From positions 1 to 46,607 of the IMG/VR virus record IMGVR_UViG_3300042691_021677: a stretch of DNA of 46,607 nucleotides. One strand, written 5' to 3'. The notes beneath the pieces are model-generated. The model saw only the letters and a list, made by a program, of their open reading frames with translations. It ran no database searches and had not been told where the DNA came from. Both the position numbers and the translations under genes were made by a program. Positions 6,272 through 13,627 of the stretch are shown here, one piece after another; the first letter of the stretch is position 1; each line of letters begins with the position of its first letter. This DNA is from a virus.

Positions 6272-6981
6272 AAGACCTCATCACATTCGACAATGCCAAG
6301 ACGACCAAGGGCGAGAGCCTCGGTTGGTTGACCGGCATCCTGTACCTTGCACCATATACCTTGAGCGGGCGCAACGTCTGCTCCCATGCCTCACCGCATT
6401 GCGCTGAAGACTGCCTCAACCTATCCGGCATGGGCGTCTTCGACAACGTGCAGCAAGCCCGCATCCGCAAGACGCAACTCTTCCACGCCAGCCCCAAGGC
6501 GTTTGTCGAGGGACTCGACGGCGACATCGGCAGGGCCAGGAGGAAAGCGGATCGGATGACCCTGCGTCTTGCCCTGCGCCTCAATGGACTGAGCGACTTG
6601 CCGTGGGAGAACCTCGGCGGCGAGCGCAAGGTCAGTCTCATGGAACGTCACCCCGATCTGACCTTCTACGACTACACCAAGAACCCGCACCGCATGGCGG
6701 CGTATCTCGACGGCAAGATGCCGGAGAACTACAAGCTCACCTTCTCCCGTTCGGAGGTCAACGAGGACATTGCCGATGCGTTCGTCCGGCGGGGCGGCAA
6801 CGTGGCGGCGGTCTTCTCCACCAAGAAGAAGGACACCCTGCCCGATAGCTACCTCGGCGCACCCGTCATCGACGGCGACACGCACGACCTCCGCTTCCTC
6901 GATCCTCGGGGTGTGGTCGTCGGACTCCGTGCCAAGGGCAAGGCGAGAAACAACCAAAGTGATTTCGTGATTGCGGTGTAA
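6268..6981 (+). CDS. GP88-family protein
   Basis: 237 residues. Residues 38-50 (CSHASPHCAEDCL) followed by N-L-S-G-M-G-V-F and Q-Q-A-R-I-R-K-T match the phage gene product 88 family (from memory, Pfam GP88), whose spaced cysteines Cys38/Cys45/Cys49 suggest a metal or cluster site. Later blocks (LTFYDYTKNPHRM, KLTFSRSEVNE) are also typical. The biochemical role is unknown. Starts four bases inside the previous gene with the AAAGGAAAC leader. Confidence 0.8.
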   Translation: MKDLITFDNAKTTKGESLGWLTGILYLAPYTLSGRNVCSHASPHCAEDCLNLSGMGVFDNVQQARIRKTQLFHASPKAFVEGLDGDIGRARRKADRMTLRLALRLNGLSDLPWENLGGERKVSLMERHPDLTFYDYTKNPHRMAAYLDGKMPENYKLTFSRSEVNEDIADAFVRRGGNVAAVFSTKKKDTLPDSYLGAPVIDGDTHDLRFLDPRGVVVGLRAKGKARNNQSDFVIAV

Positions 6982-7006
6982 TAACTCCGCAATTACACAA
7001 CCAATG

Positions 7007-7030
7007 ATTAGTCCGATCACCGGACAAGAA
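7007..7030. repeat. Diverged dyad, second copy
   Basis: Intergenic copy of the 24-base element at 3918-3941, with GTCCG ATCAC CGGAC at 7011-7025. It runs straight into AAGAAAGGAG, the ribosome binding site of the gene at 7042. Confidence 0.8.
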
Positions 7031-7041
7031 AGGAGAACACA

Positions 7042-7338
7042 ATGACTACTGAAGAATTCCACGAGAAGCTCCGTAATGAGCTTTTCTACAAGGTAGGAAC
7101 TGGCGGGGGCTGCGAAGCCCTCGTCGCTTACCGCTACATGGAACCCCCGAGCAAGCAGGGGGAGACCGAGATCATGCTCACCGCCGCCGAAGACCCGAGT
7201 CTTCCTGAGGCGGACGAGCAAGTGCAGATCACTGTCCGTGTCACGGACAGCAATTACGAGGTGACATGGGTCGCCTCACCCGAAGAGACGCTGGCGTTCG
7301 CGAAGAGCGTCAGTGTTTGGCCCAACAGCAACAAATAG
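7042..7338 (+). CDS. Unknown protein containing an internal dyad
   Basis: 98 residues, MTTEEFHEKLRNELFYKVG, with a beta-strand run VQITVRVTDSNYEVTWVA. Codons 64-70 are written as a perfect 19-base dyad of the same family as the intergenic ones, so the element tolerates being translated (T-V-R-V-T-D-S). No family recognised. Confidence 0.75.
   Translation: MTTEEFHEKLRNELFYKVGTGGGCEALVAYRYMEPPSKQGETEIMLTAAEDPSLPEADEQVQITVRVTDSNYEVTWVASPEETLAFAKSVSVWPNSNK
7232..7250. repeat. Dyad element, copy 6 (inside a gene)
   Basis: CTGTCCGTG T CACGGACAG, perfect 9-bp arms with compensating changes at the outer and central positions relative to copies 1-3. Confidence 0.85.
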
Positions 7339-7349
7339 AAAGGAACACC

Positions 7350-7646
7350 ATGAAACTAAACATCGTATTCAACCGCCGCGAAGAGAGCGGCTATGCCGTC
7401 TTCACCGTGTCACCCCGCCGGACGGCGGGTCAACCCGTGACTCGCAATCACCTACTGTCTGGTCTGGAAATCCGCGAGTGGAGCCTCGGTCCTAATGGAG
7501 GATTGAACCACTACCTCGCCAAGGACAAACCGAAAGGAAGCGTGTGGCAGCACACGTTCACACTCGAGGCACACCCGTCCTACGATGAAGCGAAAGCTGA
7601 CTTCCTCTTGCACCTCAATAAAGCACTCACTGAGTTCACCAGCTAA
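7350..7646 (+). CDS. Unknown protein
   Basis: 98 residues, MKLNIVFNRREESGYAVFTV, beta-rich first half, helical end. The leader AGAAAGGAACACC directly follows the TAG of the upstream gene. No family recognised. Confidence 0.75.
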   Translation: MKLNIVFNRREESGYAVFTVSPRRTAGQPVTRNHLLSGLEIREWSLGPNGGLNHYLAKDKPKGSVWQHTFTLEAHPSYDEAKADFLLHLNKALTEFTS

Positions 7647-7653
7647 CACAACT

Positions 7654-7842
7654 ATGAGACTGCAACTGTTTGAACGCAGCGTCTACGGACGCCAGAGCAT
7701 CTACCCGACCGGGCAGCTTGCTCCTTACCTCCAACGCCTGACGCGCAAGACAACCATCGATCACCGCGACCTCGACGCGCTGACCGAGTTAGGCATCGAC
7801 ATCGAGTGGGTCAAAGACCCGAACAACCAACACGACAAATAA
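7654..7842 (+). CDS. Unknown small protein
   Basis: 62 residues, MRLQLFERSVYGRQSIYPTG; basic and helical toward the end. It starts seven bases after the previous stop without the usual leader, so it probably depends on coupling. Confidence 0.6.
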   Translation: MRLQLFERSVYGRQSIYPTGQLAPYLQRLTRKTTIDHRDLDALTELGIDIEWVKDPNNQHDK

Positions 7843-7860
7843 AGAAAGGAAACACACATC

Positions 7861-8646
7861 ATGTTAGACAACCACTGGTTCGGATTCCCGCCCGTTGAGG
7901 GCGCACGCATGGCTTGGGGCGCACGCGCCATCTTCAAGCCTCACACTGATTACCCGCTCGACATCCTGCCGGATCGGCAGGGCATCAAGCGCACCGAGGA
8001 GGACACTCCGATGTTCAAAGGGCAGTTCTGCCCCTTCATCGACAATGTCGTCTTCCCTGTGATGAAGGACATCTCCAACTACTTCACGGGCGGCAGCACC
8101 GAGCGGTTCGCTTGGCACTTCGAGTGGCCGCACGATCCGGCTTACTTGGTCGTGGCTCAAGGCACACCCAATGCGAGCTACGGCTACTTCTACTTGGCCG
8201 TGTCGCTTGTCGAACGCGACAAGGCTCCGGCGGAGGAGAAGCCCGAGCGTTACCGCACACCCGAGCAGCGAGCCGCCGACAAGATCAAAGCCGATCTTGA
8301 GTGGGCCGAGTTCGAGCGCAAGGAAAGCGAACGCCGCCGCCTTGAGCGCGAGAGCAGCAGGGTGCGGAACAAACGCATCCGTGAGGAGGTCGCAGCCAAG
8401 CTCGGTGACGGCCCGTTTCGTCGCCCCGGCGAGCCGCTGGCGATCGGAGATCGTGTGGTCACCGAGGCCAACCAAGCCAATCGTGACGCCATCGTCCGCG
8501 CCATCGCTGCCGGCGAGGCGTTGATCGAATACTTCATGCGGCAGGGCAAGTCGTTCTACCGCATCATCAACAAGGAAACCCAAGACGTTGTGCAATTCAG
8601 CGTCTCGCGCAGCCGGATACCCAAGCGGTTCAAGCTGGCGGCGTAA
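7861..8646 (+). CDS. Unknown protein with charged helical middle
   Basis: 261 residues, among the larger unknowns of the block. The N-terminal 125 residues form a globular part rich in aromatic residues (MLDNHWFGFPPVEGARMAWG, FAWHFEWPHDPAY). Residues about 130-185 are a Glu/Arg/Lys-rich coiled-coil candidate. The C-terminal part (about 190-261) has a basic segment SRSRIPKRFKLAA. No family recognised. Leader AAAGAAAGGAAACACACATC. Confidence 0.8.
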   Translation: MLDNHWFGFPPVEGARMAWGARAIFKPHTDYPLDILPDRQGIKRTEEDTPMFKGQFCPFIDNVVFPVMKDISNYFTGGSTERFAWHFEWPHDPAYLVVAQGTPNASYGYFYLAVSLVERDKAPAEEKPERYRTPEQRAADKIKADLEWAEFERKESERRRLERESSRVRNKRIREEVAAKLGDGPFRRPGEPLAIGDRVVTEANQANRDAIVRAIAAGEALIEYFMRQGKSFYRIINKETQDVVQFSVSRSRIPKRFKLAA

Positions 8647-8674
8647 TAACTACACAAAGAAAGGAACCACAACC

Positions 8675-8962
8675 ATGACTGACAAACTACACTACGGCGT
8701 CATCACCGATGACGGCATCTCCCTACGCGGCCCGAAGATGATTGATGACGGCCCGTTTGCCACACCTCTCTTGGCTTTCAAGGCGGCAATTGAAGACCTC
8801 ACCAGCAACCCCTGCGGCTACGCCAAAGTCGTTGTCTGCAAGCTCGATGATCCCAACTCCGACGATCCGATCTGGGTTCACGACTGGGATTATCCGGGCG
8901 TCGAGATCGACGCAACCGATGCCGAGTGGGTCTGCCCCGAAGAGGAAGACGAAGACGAGTAA
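8675..8962 (+). CDS. Unknown acidic protein
   Basis: 95 residues, MTDKLHYGVITDDGISLRGP; strongly acidic, ending in EEEDEDE. Such negative tails occur in DNA-mimic inhibitors, but no family is recognised and this is speculation. Leader AAAGAAAGGAACCACAACC. Confidence 0.75.
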   Translation: MTDKLHYGVITDDGISLRGPKMIDDGPFATPLLAFKAAIEDLTSNPCGYAKVVVCKLDDPNSDDPIWVHDWDYPGVEIDATDAEWVCPEEEDEDE

Positions 8963-8988
8963 CAACCAACAAGAAAGGAAACACAACC

Positions 8989-9201
8989 ATGATTGAGATC
9001 GACACCGAAACAACCCTCTACGTTTGCACCGATGGTACGAACGCGGAGGTCCACATCCTGGCCCCCAACGGCAAGGCATACACGCACACCGAGCATCTCC
9101 GCCTCGACGACCCTGATCCCTACGGGCCGCACGGCAACGATGCTGCGGTCTTCAAGCTCCTTTGCGAAAGCGACATGGAGCACCACACGTTCGACATCTA
9201 A
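8989..9201 (+). CDS. Unknown small protein
   Basis: 70 residues, MIEIDTETTLYVCTDGTNAE; beta-rich, with several His and Asp. Leader AAGAAAGGAAACACAACC. No family recognised. Confidence 0.7.
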   Translation: MIEIDTETTLYVCTDGTNAEVHILAPNGKAYTHTEHLRLDDPDPYGPHGNDAAVFKLLCESDMEHHTFDI

Positions 9202-9220
9202 CCACAGAAAGGAACTCACA

Positions 9221-9640
9221 ATGAACATACTGCAATCAATGTTAGGGGACATCCAATCCGCACACTGCGACATGATCGATGTCCGCAATGTGCTGTCCAA
9301 GCAAATGCTGAACAAGCCCAAGGACAACGAGGGAACCGAATGCACTATCGGTATGTGTCTCTATGACACCATCGATACGCTTTCGGAACTTGAAAGCATG
9401 GCCGAGGAGTCCTCGACCATGTGGGTCTGCATCGTGCCGCTGGCTTACGACATCATGTCGCTTGCCGGCGACGAGCAGACGGCCATCAAGTTGGCATCGA
9501 AGAAAGCCGTTGAGTTCCTCGACGAAAGTTACTCACTGCACGGGCCGACTGGAGAGAAGCACACACTCGAAGGAGTTTTGGAATACTTCGGGTGTCGCAC
9601 CTACGAAATCAAACCCAACACTGCCATCGTGTGCAGTTAG
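9221..9640 (+). CDS. Unknown helical protein
   Basis: 139 residues, MNILQSMLGDIQSAHCDMID; mostly alpha-helical, no membrane segment strong enough to call. Leader CAGAAAGGAACTCACA. No family recognised. Confidence 0.75.
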   Translation: MNILQSMLGDIQSAHCDMIDVRNVLSKQMLNKPKDNEGTECTIGMCLYDTIDTLSELESMAEESSTMWVCIVPLAYDIMSLAGDEQTAIKLASKKAVEFLDESYSLHGPTGEKHTLEGVLEYFGCRTYEIKPNTAIVCS

Positions 9641-9655
9641 AAAGGAAACAAACCC

Positions 9656-9865
9656 ATGTTTACACCAGACAACGAACAACGCGCCGAGCGAGCGGAAGCT
9701 GCGCTCTCCGCTTATGCAAAAGTCAACGACTCATTCGTCAGCGACGAATCCAATATAACCGATCTACTCACCGACCTCATGCACTATGCGGGTCGTGAGG
9801 AATTCACAACTGCGCTCCGTATGGCAGAGATCCACTACGAGTGCGAACTAACCGGAAAGGAATAA
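9656..9865 (+). CDS. Conserved small phage protein (DLLTDLMHYA type)
   Basis: 69 residues. The motif ITDLLTDLMHYAGREEF followed by A-L-x-x-A-x-x-H-Y is, from memory, recurrent in small phage proteins of unknown function. Fully helical. Leader AGAAAGGAAACAAACCC directly follows the previous TAG. Confidence 0.75.
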   Translation: MFTPDNEQRAERAEAALSAYAKVNDSFVSDESNITDLLTDLMHYAGREEFTTALRMAEIHYECELTGKE

Positions 9866-9868
9866 CTA

Positions 9869-10069
9869 ATGCAAAATATACAATACACATTCGACGCTGC
9901 TGACTTCGGCGAAGACGACCTCAACTTCATCATGGAGATTGCCCGCAAGCACCCCGATGTGGCGGCTTACTGGGATGATGAGGGTCGCTGGTATTACATT
10001 GCCAAACACGAACCGACCGAGCGCGAGATTCGCGAACTCAAGAAGTTCAACGGAATTGACGAGGAATAA
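9869..10069 (+). CDS. Unknown small protein
   Basis: 66 residues, MQNIQYTFDAADFGEDDLNF; acidic and helical. The GGAAAGGAATAA that ends the preceding gene doubles as its ribosome binding site, so the two are coupled (3-base gap). Confidence 0.7.
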   Translation: MQNIQYTFDAADFGEDDLNFIMEIARKHPDVAAYWDDEGRWYYIAKHEPTEREIRELKKFNGIDEE

Positions 10070-10074
10070 CCAAC

Positions 10075-10362
10075 ATGAAACCAACATCCATAATGTTAGA
10101 CCAACTCAAGATCGCCGCCGAGGCGGCTTCACACTACGTCAATGAACCCGACATCTCGGGAGCCATCGAACTCCTCGATGAGGACGTAGTGCCGGGCGTC
10201 TACGACGCGATCAAACGCCACAAGAAACTCTGCAACGTGCTGCGTGAAGCTCTCGCGTGGTGCAAGCAGGATGCGACCAACGAGGATTGTTTCCCGTCAC
10301 AGGATATGCTCGACGCCCGAGTCCATGTCCTCACCGAGGCGATCAAGTTGGCGAAGGAATAA
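10075..10362 (+). CDS. Unknown helical protein
   Basis: 95 residues, MKPTSIMLDQLKIAAEAASH; alpha-helical with acidic patches. It starts five bases after the previous stop with no AAGGAA leader, and ends in TAATAA. No family recognised. Confidence 0.7.
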   Translation: MKPTSIMLDQLKIAAEAASHYVNEPDISGAIELLDEDVVPGVYDAIKRHKKLCNVLREALAWCKQDATNEDCFPSQDMLDARVHVLTEAIKLAKE

Positions 10363-10388
10363 TAAACCCACAACCAAGAAAGGAACCA

Positions 10389-10559
10389 ATGAAAACTAAT
10401 TCAAAAATCCTCGAATCCGCAGCCCACTTCAACGCGGAACATGATTACGACATCGAAGCGATCCTGGCCTTTGTGTCCGTGGCTTTGCGTCACGCTCACT
10501 CGGTCCAACTCGCTCGCGTCAAAGAGCAAAACCCGCAGCTTGAACTGCCCATTGAATAA
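10389..10559 (+). CDS. Unknown small protein
   Basis: 56 residues, MKTNSKILESAAHFNAEHDY, a pair of helices ending LELPIE. The terminal QLELPIE resembles a sliding-clamp-binding peptide (QLxLP) seen in beta-clamp partners; this is a motif match only. Leader AAGAAAGGAACCA. Confidence 0.65.
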   Translation: MKTNSKILESAAHFNAEHDYDIEAILAFVSVALRHAHSVQLARVKEQNPQLELPIE

Positions 10560-10568
10560 TAACTACAC

Positions 10569-10886
10569 ATGAAAGCCTACAAGTTGTTACGCAAGCGCAG
10601 GGACGGGTCGCTTGGCCCGCTCTTCATCAACCGCAAGCAAGTCGTGCCGCAAGGTCGTTGGCTCCGCGCCGAGTGTCACCCCACGCAGGGATTCGCCCTG
10701 CGGCCGGGCTGGCATTGCGCGGCCACGCCGGAAGCACCGCACCTCAAGACCGAACTCCGCAGCGGCGAACGCCGTGTGTGGTGCGAGGTCGCGATCGAAC
10801 AATTCACCGAGTATCCCCGCCCCGCCAATCAAGGCGGCAAGTGGCTGCTCGCCGAGCGGATGCGGATCATCCGCGAACTCAACTAA
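10569..10886 (+). CDS. Conserved phage protein (MKAYKLxRxRxDGxLGPLFINR type)
   Basis: 105 residues. The blocks MKAYKLLRKRRDGSLGPLF, HPTQGFALRPGWHC and GGKWLLAERMRIIREL match, from memory, a widespread phage and prophage protein of unknown function. Two His/Cys positions (H-P-T, W-H-C) could bind metal. Basic overall. Confidence 0.85.
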   Translation: MKAYKLLRKRRDGSLGPLFINRKQVVPQGRWLRAECHPTQGFALRPGWHCAATPEAPHLKTELRSGERRVWCEVAIEQFTEYPRPANQGGKWLLAERMRIIRELN

Positions 10887-10900
10887 ACGAAAGGAACAAT

Positions 10901-11236
10901 ATGAAGAATCATACATCCACTAAAACCGAAACACCCACCAACGAGCCATGTCCCGTGTGCGGACGAGAAGAGGAAGGGAATTGGTTTACGCCATGCCCGT
11001 CCGATGACTGCCCGAGCCACGACACCATGACTACAGAACAAATCAACGCCATCGTCGAAGACGTATACCAACAAGCCGAAGACAACTATTCGACTTGGGG
11101 CCAGTGGATTATTGAGACCACGACGAAAGCCGAAGCTGCCGAGCAGATACGCTCCCAAGGAACCGGAGAGTTCCTCATCAAAGCAGCAAAACTACAGCGC
11201 GAGCGGGAAGAAGATGCCTGCTCCGAAATATTCTGA
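10901..11236 (+). CDS. Zinc-finger-like small protein
   Basis: 111 residues. Cys17-x2-Cys20 and Cys32/Cys37 (CPVCG ... PCPSDDC) make a probable zinc ribbon or treble-clef knuckle; residues 43-111 are helical. Likely a nucleic-acid or protein binding module. Leader CGAAAGGAACAAT. Confidence 0.7.
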   Translation: MKNHTSTKTETPTNEPCPVCGREEEGNWFTPCPSDDCPSHDTMTTEQINAIVEDVYQQAEDNYSTWGQWIIETTTKAEAAEQIRSQGTGEFLIKAAKLQREREEDACSEIF

Positions 11237-11264
11237 ACAACCAACAAGAAAGGAAACCAACACC

Positions 11265-11468
11265 ATGACTATCGCTCAAATCAAAGCGCGTCCCGATGTG
11301 TGGGACGTTGTTATCGACCCTATGGTCCCGAAGGGGGACTGCTACAAAGTGCTGATCTACTTGAACAGTGGATACCGGGCGGAAGACCGCACCAGCACTC
11401 TCTACGGCGCGACTGTTCGCGAAGCCGCCAAAGGATTGAAGTTCGTCGAAGTCGGCGAGCCGGAATGA
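11265..11468 (+). CDS. Unknown small protein
   Basis: 67 residues, MTIAQIKARPDVWDVVIDPM; alternating strand and helix with Y-K-V-L-I-Y-L strand. Leader AAGAAAGGAAACCAACACC. No family recognised. Confidence 0.7.
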   Translation: MTIAQIKARPDVWDVVIDPMVPKGDCYKVLIYLNSGYRAEDRTSTLYGATVREAAKGLKFVEVGEPE

Positions 11469-11499
11469 CAACAACCAACCAAGAAAGGAAACCAACACA

Positions 11500-11817
11500 A
11501 TGAAACTACAAACCAAGATCCTCGAAGCTGTGCAACGCAGCGACATGAGCATCCGCTATGTCGATATCCGCAGGCTCCACAACCCCGATGCTTGGGGCTG
11601 TAAGGACGAGGCGTATTGCGTCCACATCAAAACCTTCAAGCGCGACAACCCCGATGCCGACCAGCCTTGGGATCGCACCTACGAGGACGAGAACGACAAA
11701 CGCCGGGCCGAAGCCCTGGCCGAGTCGATCGAAGCCCTCGGCAAAATCGGCGACCGCGAACTCTTCGGGAACGTCAACTTCTACACCCGACAAGTCTATG
11801 TCGGTGACACCATATAA
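11500..11817 (+). CDS. Unknown protein
   Basis: 105 residues, MKLQTKILEAVQRSDMSIRY; helical with an acidic middle (DNPDADQPWDRTYEDEND). Leader AAGAAAGGAAACCAACACA. The stop is a TAATAA pair, 15 bases before the methyltransferase start. Confidence 0.7.
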   Translation: MKLQTKILEAVQRSDMSIRYVDIRRLHNPDAWGCKDEAYCVHIKTFKRDNPDADQPWDRTYEDENDKRRAEALAESIEALGKIGDRELFGNVNFYTRQVYVGDTI

Positions 11818-11834
11818 TAACTACATACACTACA

Positions 11835-12863
11835 ATGAACCATGTGGATCCTACCATCACACACATCAGTCTATGCACCGGATACGGAGGTCTTGACCTC
11901 GGAATCCGTAGAGTCGTTGGCGAACGTCTGCGGACAGTCGCTTACAGTGAAATCGAAGCCTTCGCGTGCGAGTTACTTCTCTCGCGCATGGAGGGCGGGC
12001 AACTTGATTCGGCTCCGATCTGGCCTGATCTCCGCACTTTCCCTTGGGAAGAGTTCGCCGGAGTCTCGATCATCAGCGGGGGGTTTCCATGTCCCCCGTT
12101 TTCCGCAGCCGGAAACAGGAACGCCGATGAAGACCCGAGACACCTCTTCCCCTTCATCCTCGACGGCATCCGCCGAGCACGACCTACCGCTGTTTTCTTG
12201 GAAAACGTCGAAGGCATCGTCTCGGCCAAGCTCAAGGGAGACGGGTGGAGCGACCCTGCCGGCACTCCGGTTCTGCTCCATGTCCTCCGAGAGTTGGAGC
12301 GCGTGGGTTACATCGCAGAGGCGGGACTATACTCGGCGTCAGTCGATGCGGGAGCGCCTCACCAACGACGCAGGGTCTTTATCTTGGCCCACCGCGTCGG
12401 CGAGGGACTCGAAGGGTGGCTACCAAGGGGGCCGCATCCGCAACGGGAAGCTGTCGATGGACACGCTCGACGTGGCGGTGCAAGCCTATCGGGAGGGTGG
12501 CATCCTTGGCCCGCCCGTCCGGGCGAACTCCAGCATGACTGGGAACCACCCCGAGTCCTTATGGGCGACACCGAACGCGGGGGACGGCAAAGCTGGAATG
12601 GCGGTCAACAGATTGCAGAAGTCTCTCGGGCAGGATGTGACGAGGGCGGAGGGCGGCTATCTGCCCAAGGCCAAGCTCAACCCGAGGTTTTCGGAAGTCT
12701 TGATGGGACTGCCAGTCGGCTGGCTTATGCCGAGTTGTGCTCGTCCTGTGATTCAAGATGGGACGAGCTTCGATTGGCAGGGAACGGCGTTGTCCCCCAG
12801 TGCGCTGCCGTCGCCTTCCACGACCTCACTTGCCGCTTGAATAATAACTCCACAACCAAATAA
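11835..12863 (+). CDS. dcm-like: DNA cytosine-C5 methyltransferase
   Basis: 342 residues. Motif I is SLCTGYGGLDLG (12-23), the SAM loop; motif IV is GGFPCPPFS (82-90) with catalytic Cys86; motif VI is ENV (123-125); motif VIII is QRRRVFILA (177-185); motif X is GNGVVPQ (316-322). Residues about 186-312 replace the target recognition domain and look compositionally strange, though WPARPGELQHDWEPPR (225-240) recalls other phage C5 enzymes. It methylates C5 of cytosine in a site that cannot be read from sequence, probably to evade host restriction. No Shine-Dalgarno of the usual leader type; the ATG lies in an AATGAACCATG context. A second frame overlaps it throughout. Confidence 0.9.
   Translation: MNHVDPTITHISLCTGYGGLDLGIRRVVGERLRTVAYSEIEAFACELLLSRMEGGQLDSAPIWPDLRTFPWEEFAGVSIISGGFPCPPFSAAGNRNADEDPRHLFPFILDGIRRARPTAVFLENVEGIVSAKLKGDGWSDPAGTPVLLHVLRELERVGYIAEAGLYSASVDAGAPHQRRRVFILAHRVGEGLEGWLPRGPHPQREAVDGHARRGGASLSGGWHPWPARPGELQHDWEPPRVLMGDTERGGRQSWNGGQQIAEVSRAGCDEGGGRLSAQGQAQPEVFGSLDGTASRLAYAELCSSCDSRWDELRLAGNGVVPQCAAVAFHDLTCRLNNNSTTK
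11842..12840 (+). CDS. Overlapping +1-frame ORF with TRD-like motifs
   Basis: 332 residues in the +1 frame of the methyltransferase, starting at an ATG seven bases after the first one and ending 23 bases before it. The first 110 residues look like a shadow. From about residue 115 the text becomes protein-like and resembles, from memory, the variable C-terminal parts of phage C5 methyltransferases and their companion frames: LFSWKTSK (118-125), SWSAWVTSQRRDY (151-163), SWPTASARD (181-189), WATP (241-244) and KLNPRFSEVLMGLPVGW (278-294). Either a genuine second product, a part joined by frameshifting, or a shadow kept open by high GC. No separate ribosome binding site is evident. Confidence 0.45.
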   Translation: MWILPSHTSVYAPDTEVLTSESVESLANVCGQSLTVKSKPSRASYFSRAWRAGNLIRLRSGLISALSLGKSSPESRSSAGGFHVPRFPQPETGTPMKTRDTSSPSSSTASAEHDLPLFSWKTSKASSRPSSRETGGATLPALRFCSMSSESWSAWVTSQRRDYTRRQSMRERLTNDAGSLSWPTASARDSKGGYQGGRIRNGKLSMDTLDVAVQAYREGGILGPPVRANSSMTGNHPESLWATPNAGDGKAGMAVNRLQKSLGQDVTRAEGGYLPKAKLNPRFSEVLMGLPVGWLMPSCARPVIQDGTSFDWQGTALSPSALPSPSTTSLAA

Positions 12864-12877
12864 GAAAGGAAACCACC

Positions 12878-13177
12878 ATGAAGGGAACACACAAGAACAC
12901 GTTGGAAATCTACAAACGCGGAGGCGCAGTCAAAGCCTCCGACTGGACTACGGGCGGGACGCCGCGCTTCATCAAGCGCCGCCCCACCCCGCAGTTCTGC
13001 AAGGAGGTCCGCGCCTCCGAGGTCGAGGGCTTACCCGCCCCCGCCCGGAAGTCGGCGCTGATCGTCCTCAAGAGAAACCCCAAGGCCCGCAAGCTCATCG
13101 TGCTTGTCGATCAGGAGGGCTTTGAAACCATGCTGGCCGAGGAGTTCGCCCGTGAACTCGAACGGCTGGCTGTATGA
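12878..13177 (+). CDS. Unknown basic protein
   Basis: 99 residues, MKGTHKNTLEIYKRGGAVKA; Lys/Arg-rich N-terminal half, helical acidic C-terminus (MLAEEFARELERLAV). DNA binding is possible. Leader AAGAAAGGAAACCACC. No family recognised. Confidence 0.7.
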   Translation: MKGTHKNTLEIYKRGGAVKASDWTTGGTPRFIKRRPTPQFCKEVRASEVEGLPAPARKSALIVLKRNPKARKLIVLVDQEGFETMLAEEFARELERLAV

Positions 13178-13205
13178 CGCACACCGTCATTGCACCATGA
13201 ACCAT

Positions 13206-13234
13206 GAACCAAGTAGAAAGGAACCCATACCATG
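13206..13234 (+). repeat. 29-bp direct repeat, copy A
   Basis: Exact match to 13617-13645. It includes AAGTAGAAAGGAACCC and ends at the ATG of the gene at 13232. Here it is wholly intergenic and preceded by degenerate AACCATG heptamers. Confidence 0.9.
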
Positions 13235-13435
13235 TTTGATTCACAAACCTACCTCCGCTGCGAGTGCTGTGGAGGCTATGTAAACGAAAGCGAAGCCGGA
13301 GCACATGAAAACTCATGCTCCCCGCAGATCGGACAACTCATGCACGACTACGAAGCCGAGCGCGAGTACAACGATGCGGAAGACATCCAAGACAAAAATC
13401 CCATGCGCGGCGTTTGGGGAACCAACGAGTACTAG
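13232..13435 (+). CDS. Zinc-finger-like small protein
   Basis: 67 residues. C10-x-C12-C13 ... H25-x3-C29 (RCECCGGYV, GAHENSC) is a probable single zinc finger; the rest is acidic. The ATG is set by the repeated AGAAAGGAACCCATACC leader. It abuts the next start exactly. Confidence 0.7.
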   Translation: MFDSQTYLRCECCGGYVNESEAGAHENSCSPQIGQLMHDYEAEREYNDAEDIQDKNPMRGVWGTNEY

Positions 13436-13627
13436 ATGAAAGTCCGAGTCACCTACACAATCCATCTCAACGAGCTTGAGCGGCGAGGCATCGCCCAACG
13501 CACAGGTGGCAACCGCCTATGCACCAGGGAAGAAGCGCAGTCGTTTCTTCGGCAGTGCGGAACCGACGCGCTCGATGATATGGAAGCCGATGCACAAGCA
13601 TATGAGCAAAACAAACGAACCAAGTAG
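13436..13627 (+). CDS. Unknown small protein
   Basis: 63 residues, MKVRVTYTIHLNELERRGIA, beginning directly after the TAG of the previous gene. Its last codons and stop lie inside copy B of the 29-bp repeat, giving the basic end EQNKRTK. Confidence 0.65.
   Translation: MKVRVTYTIHLNELERRGIAQRTGGNRLCTREEAQSFLRQCGTDALDDMEADAQAYEQNKRTK

Noticed and set aside
3918-7030. 24-base identical element as an attachment site
   Set aside because: It contains the diverged dyad and leads into ribosome binding sites at both places; no recombinase is encoded nearby.
2302-7250. Dyad repeats as a CRISPR array
   Set aside because: Spacing is irregular (tens to thousands of bases), whole genes lie between copies, and there are no spacers of constant length or cas genes.
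12245-12538. Third open frame inside the methyltransferase locus
   Set aside because: It has no recognisable motif and only reflects the high GC of the locus; only the 0 and +1 frames carry motifs.
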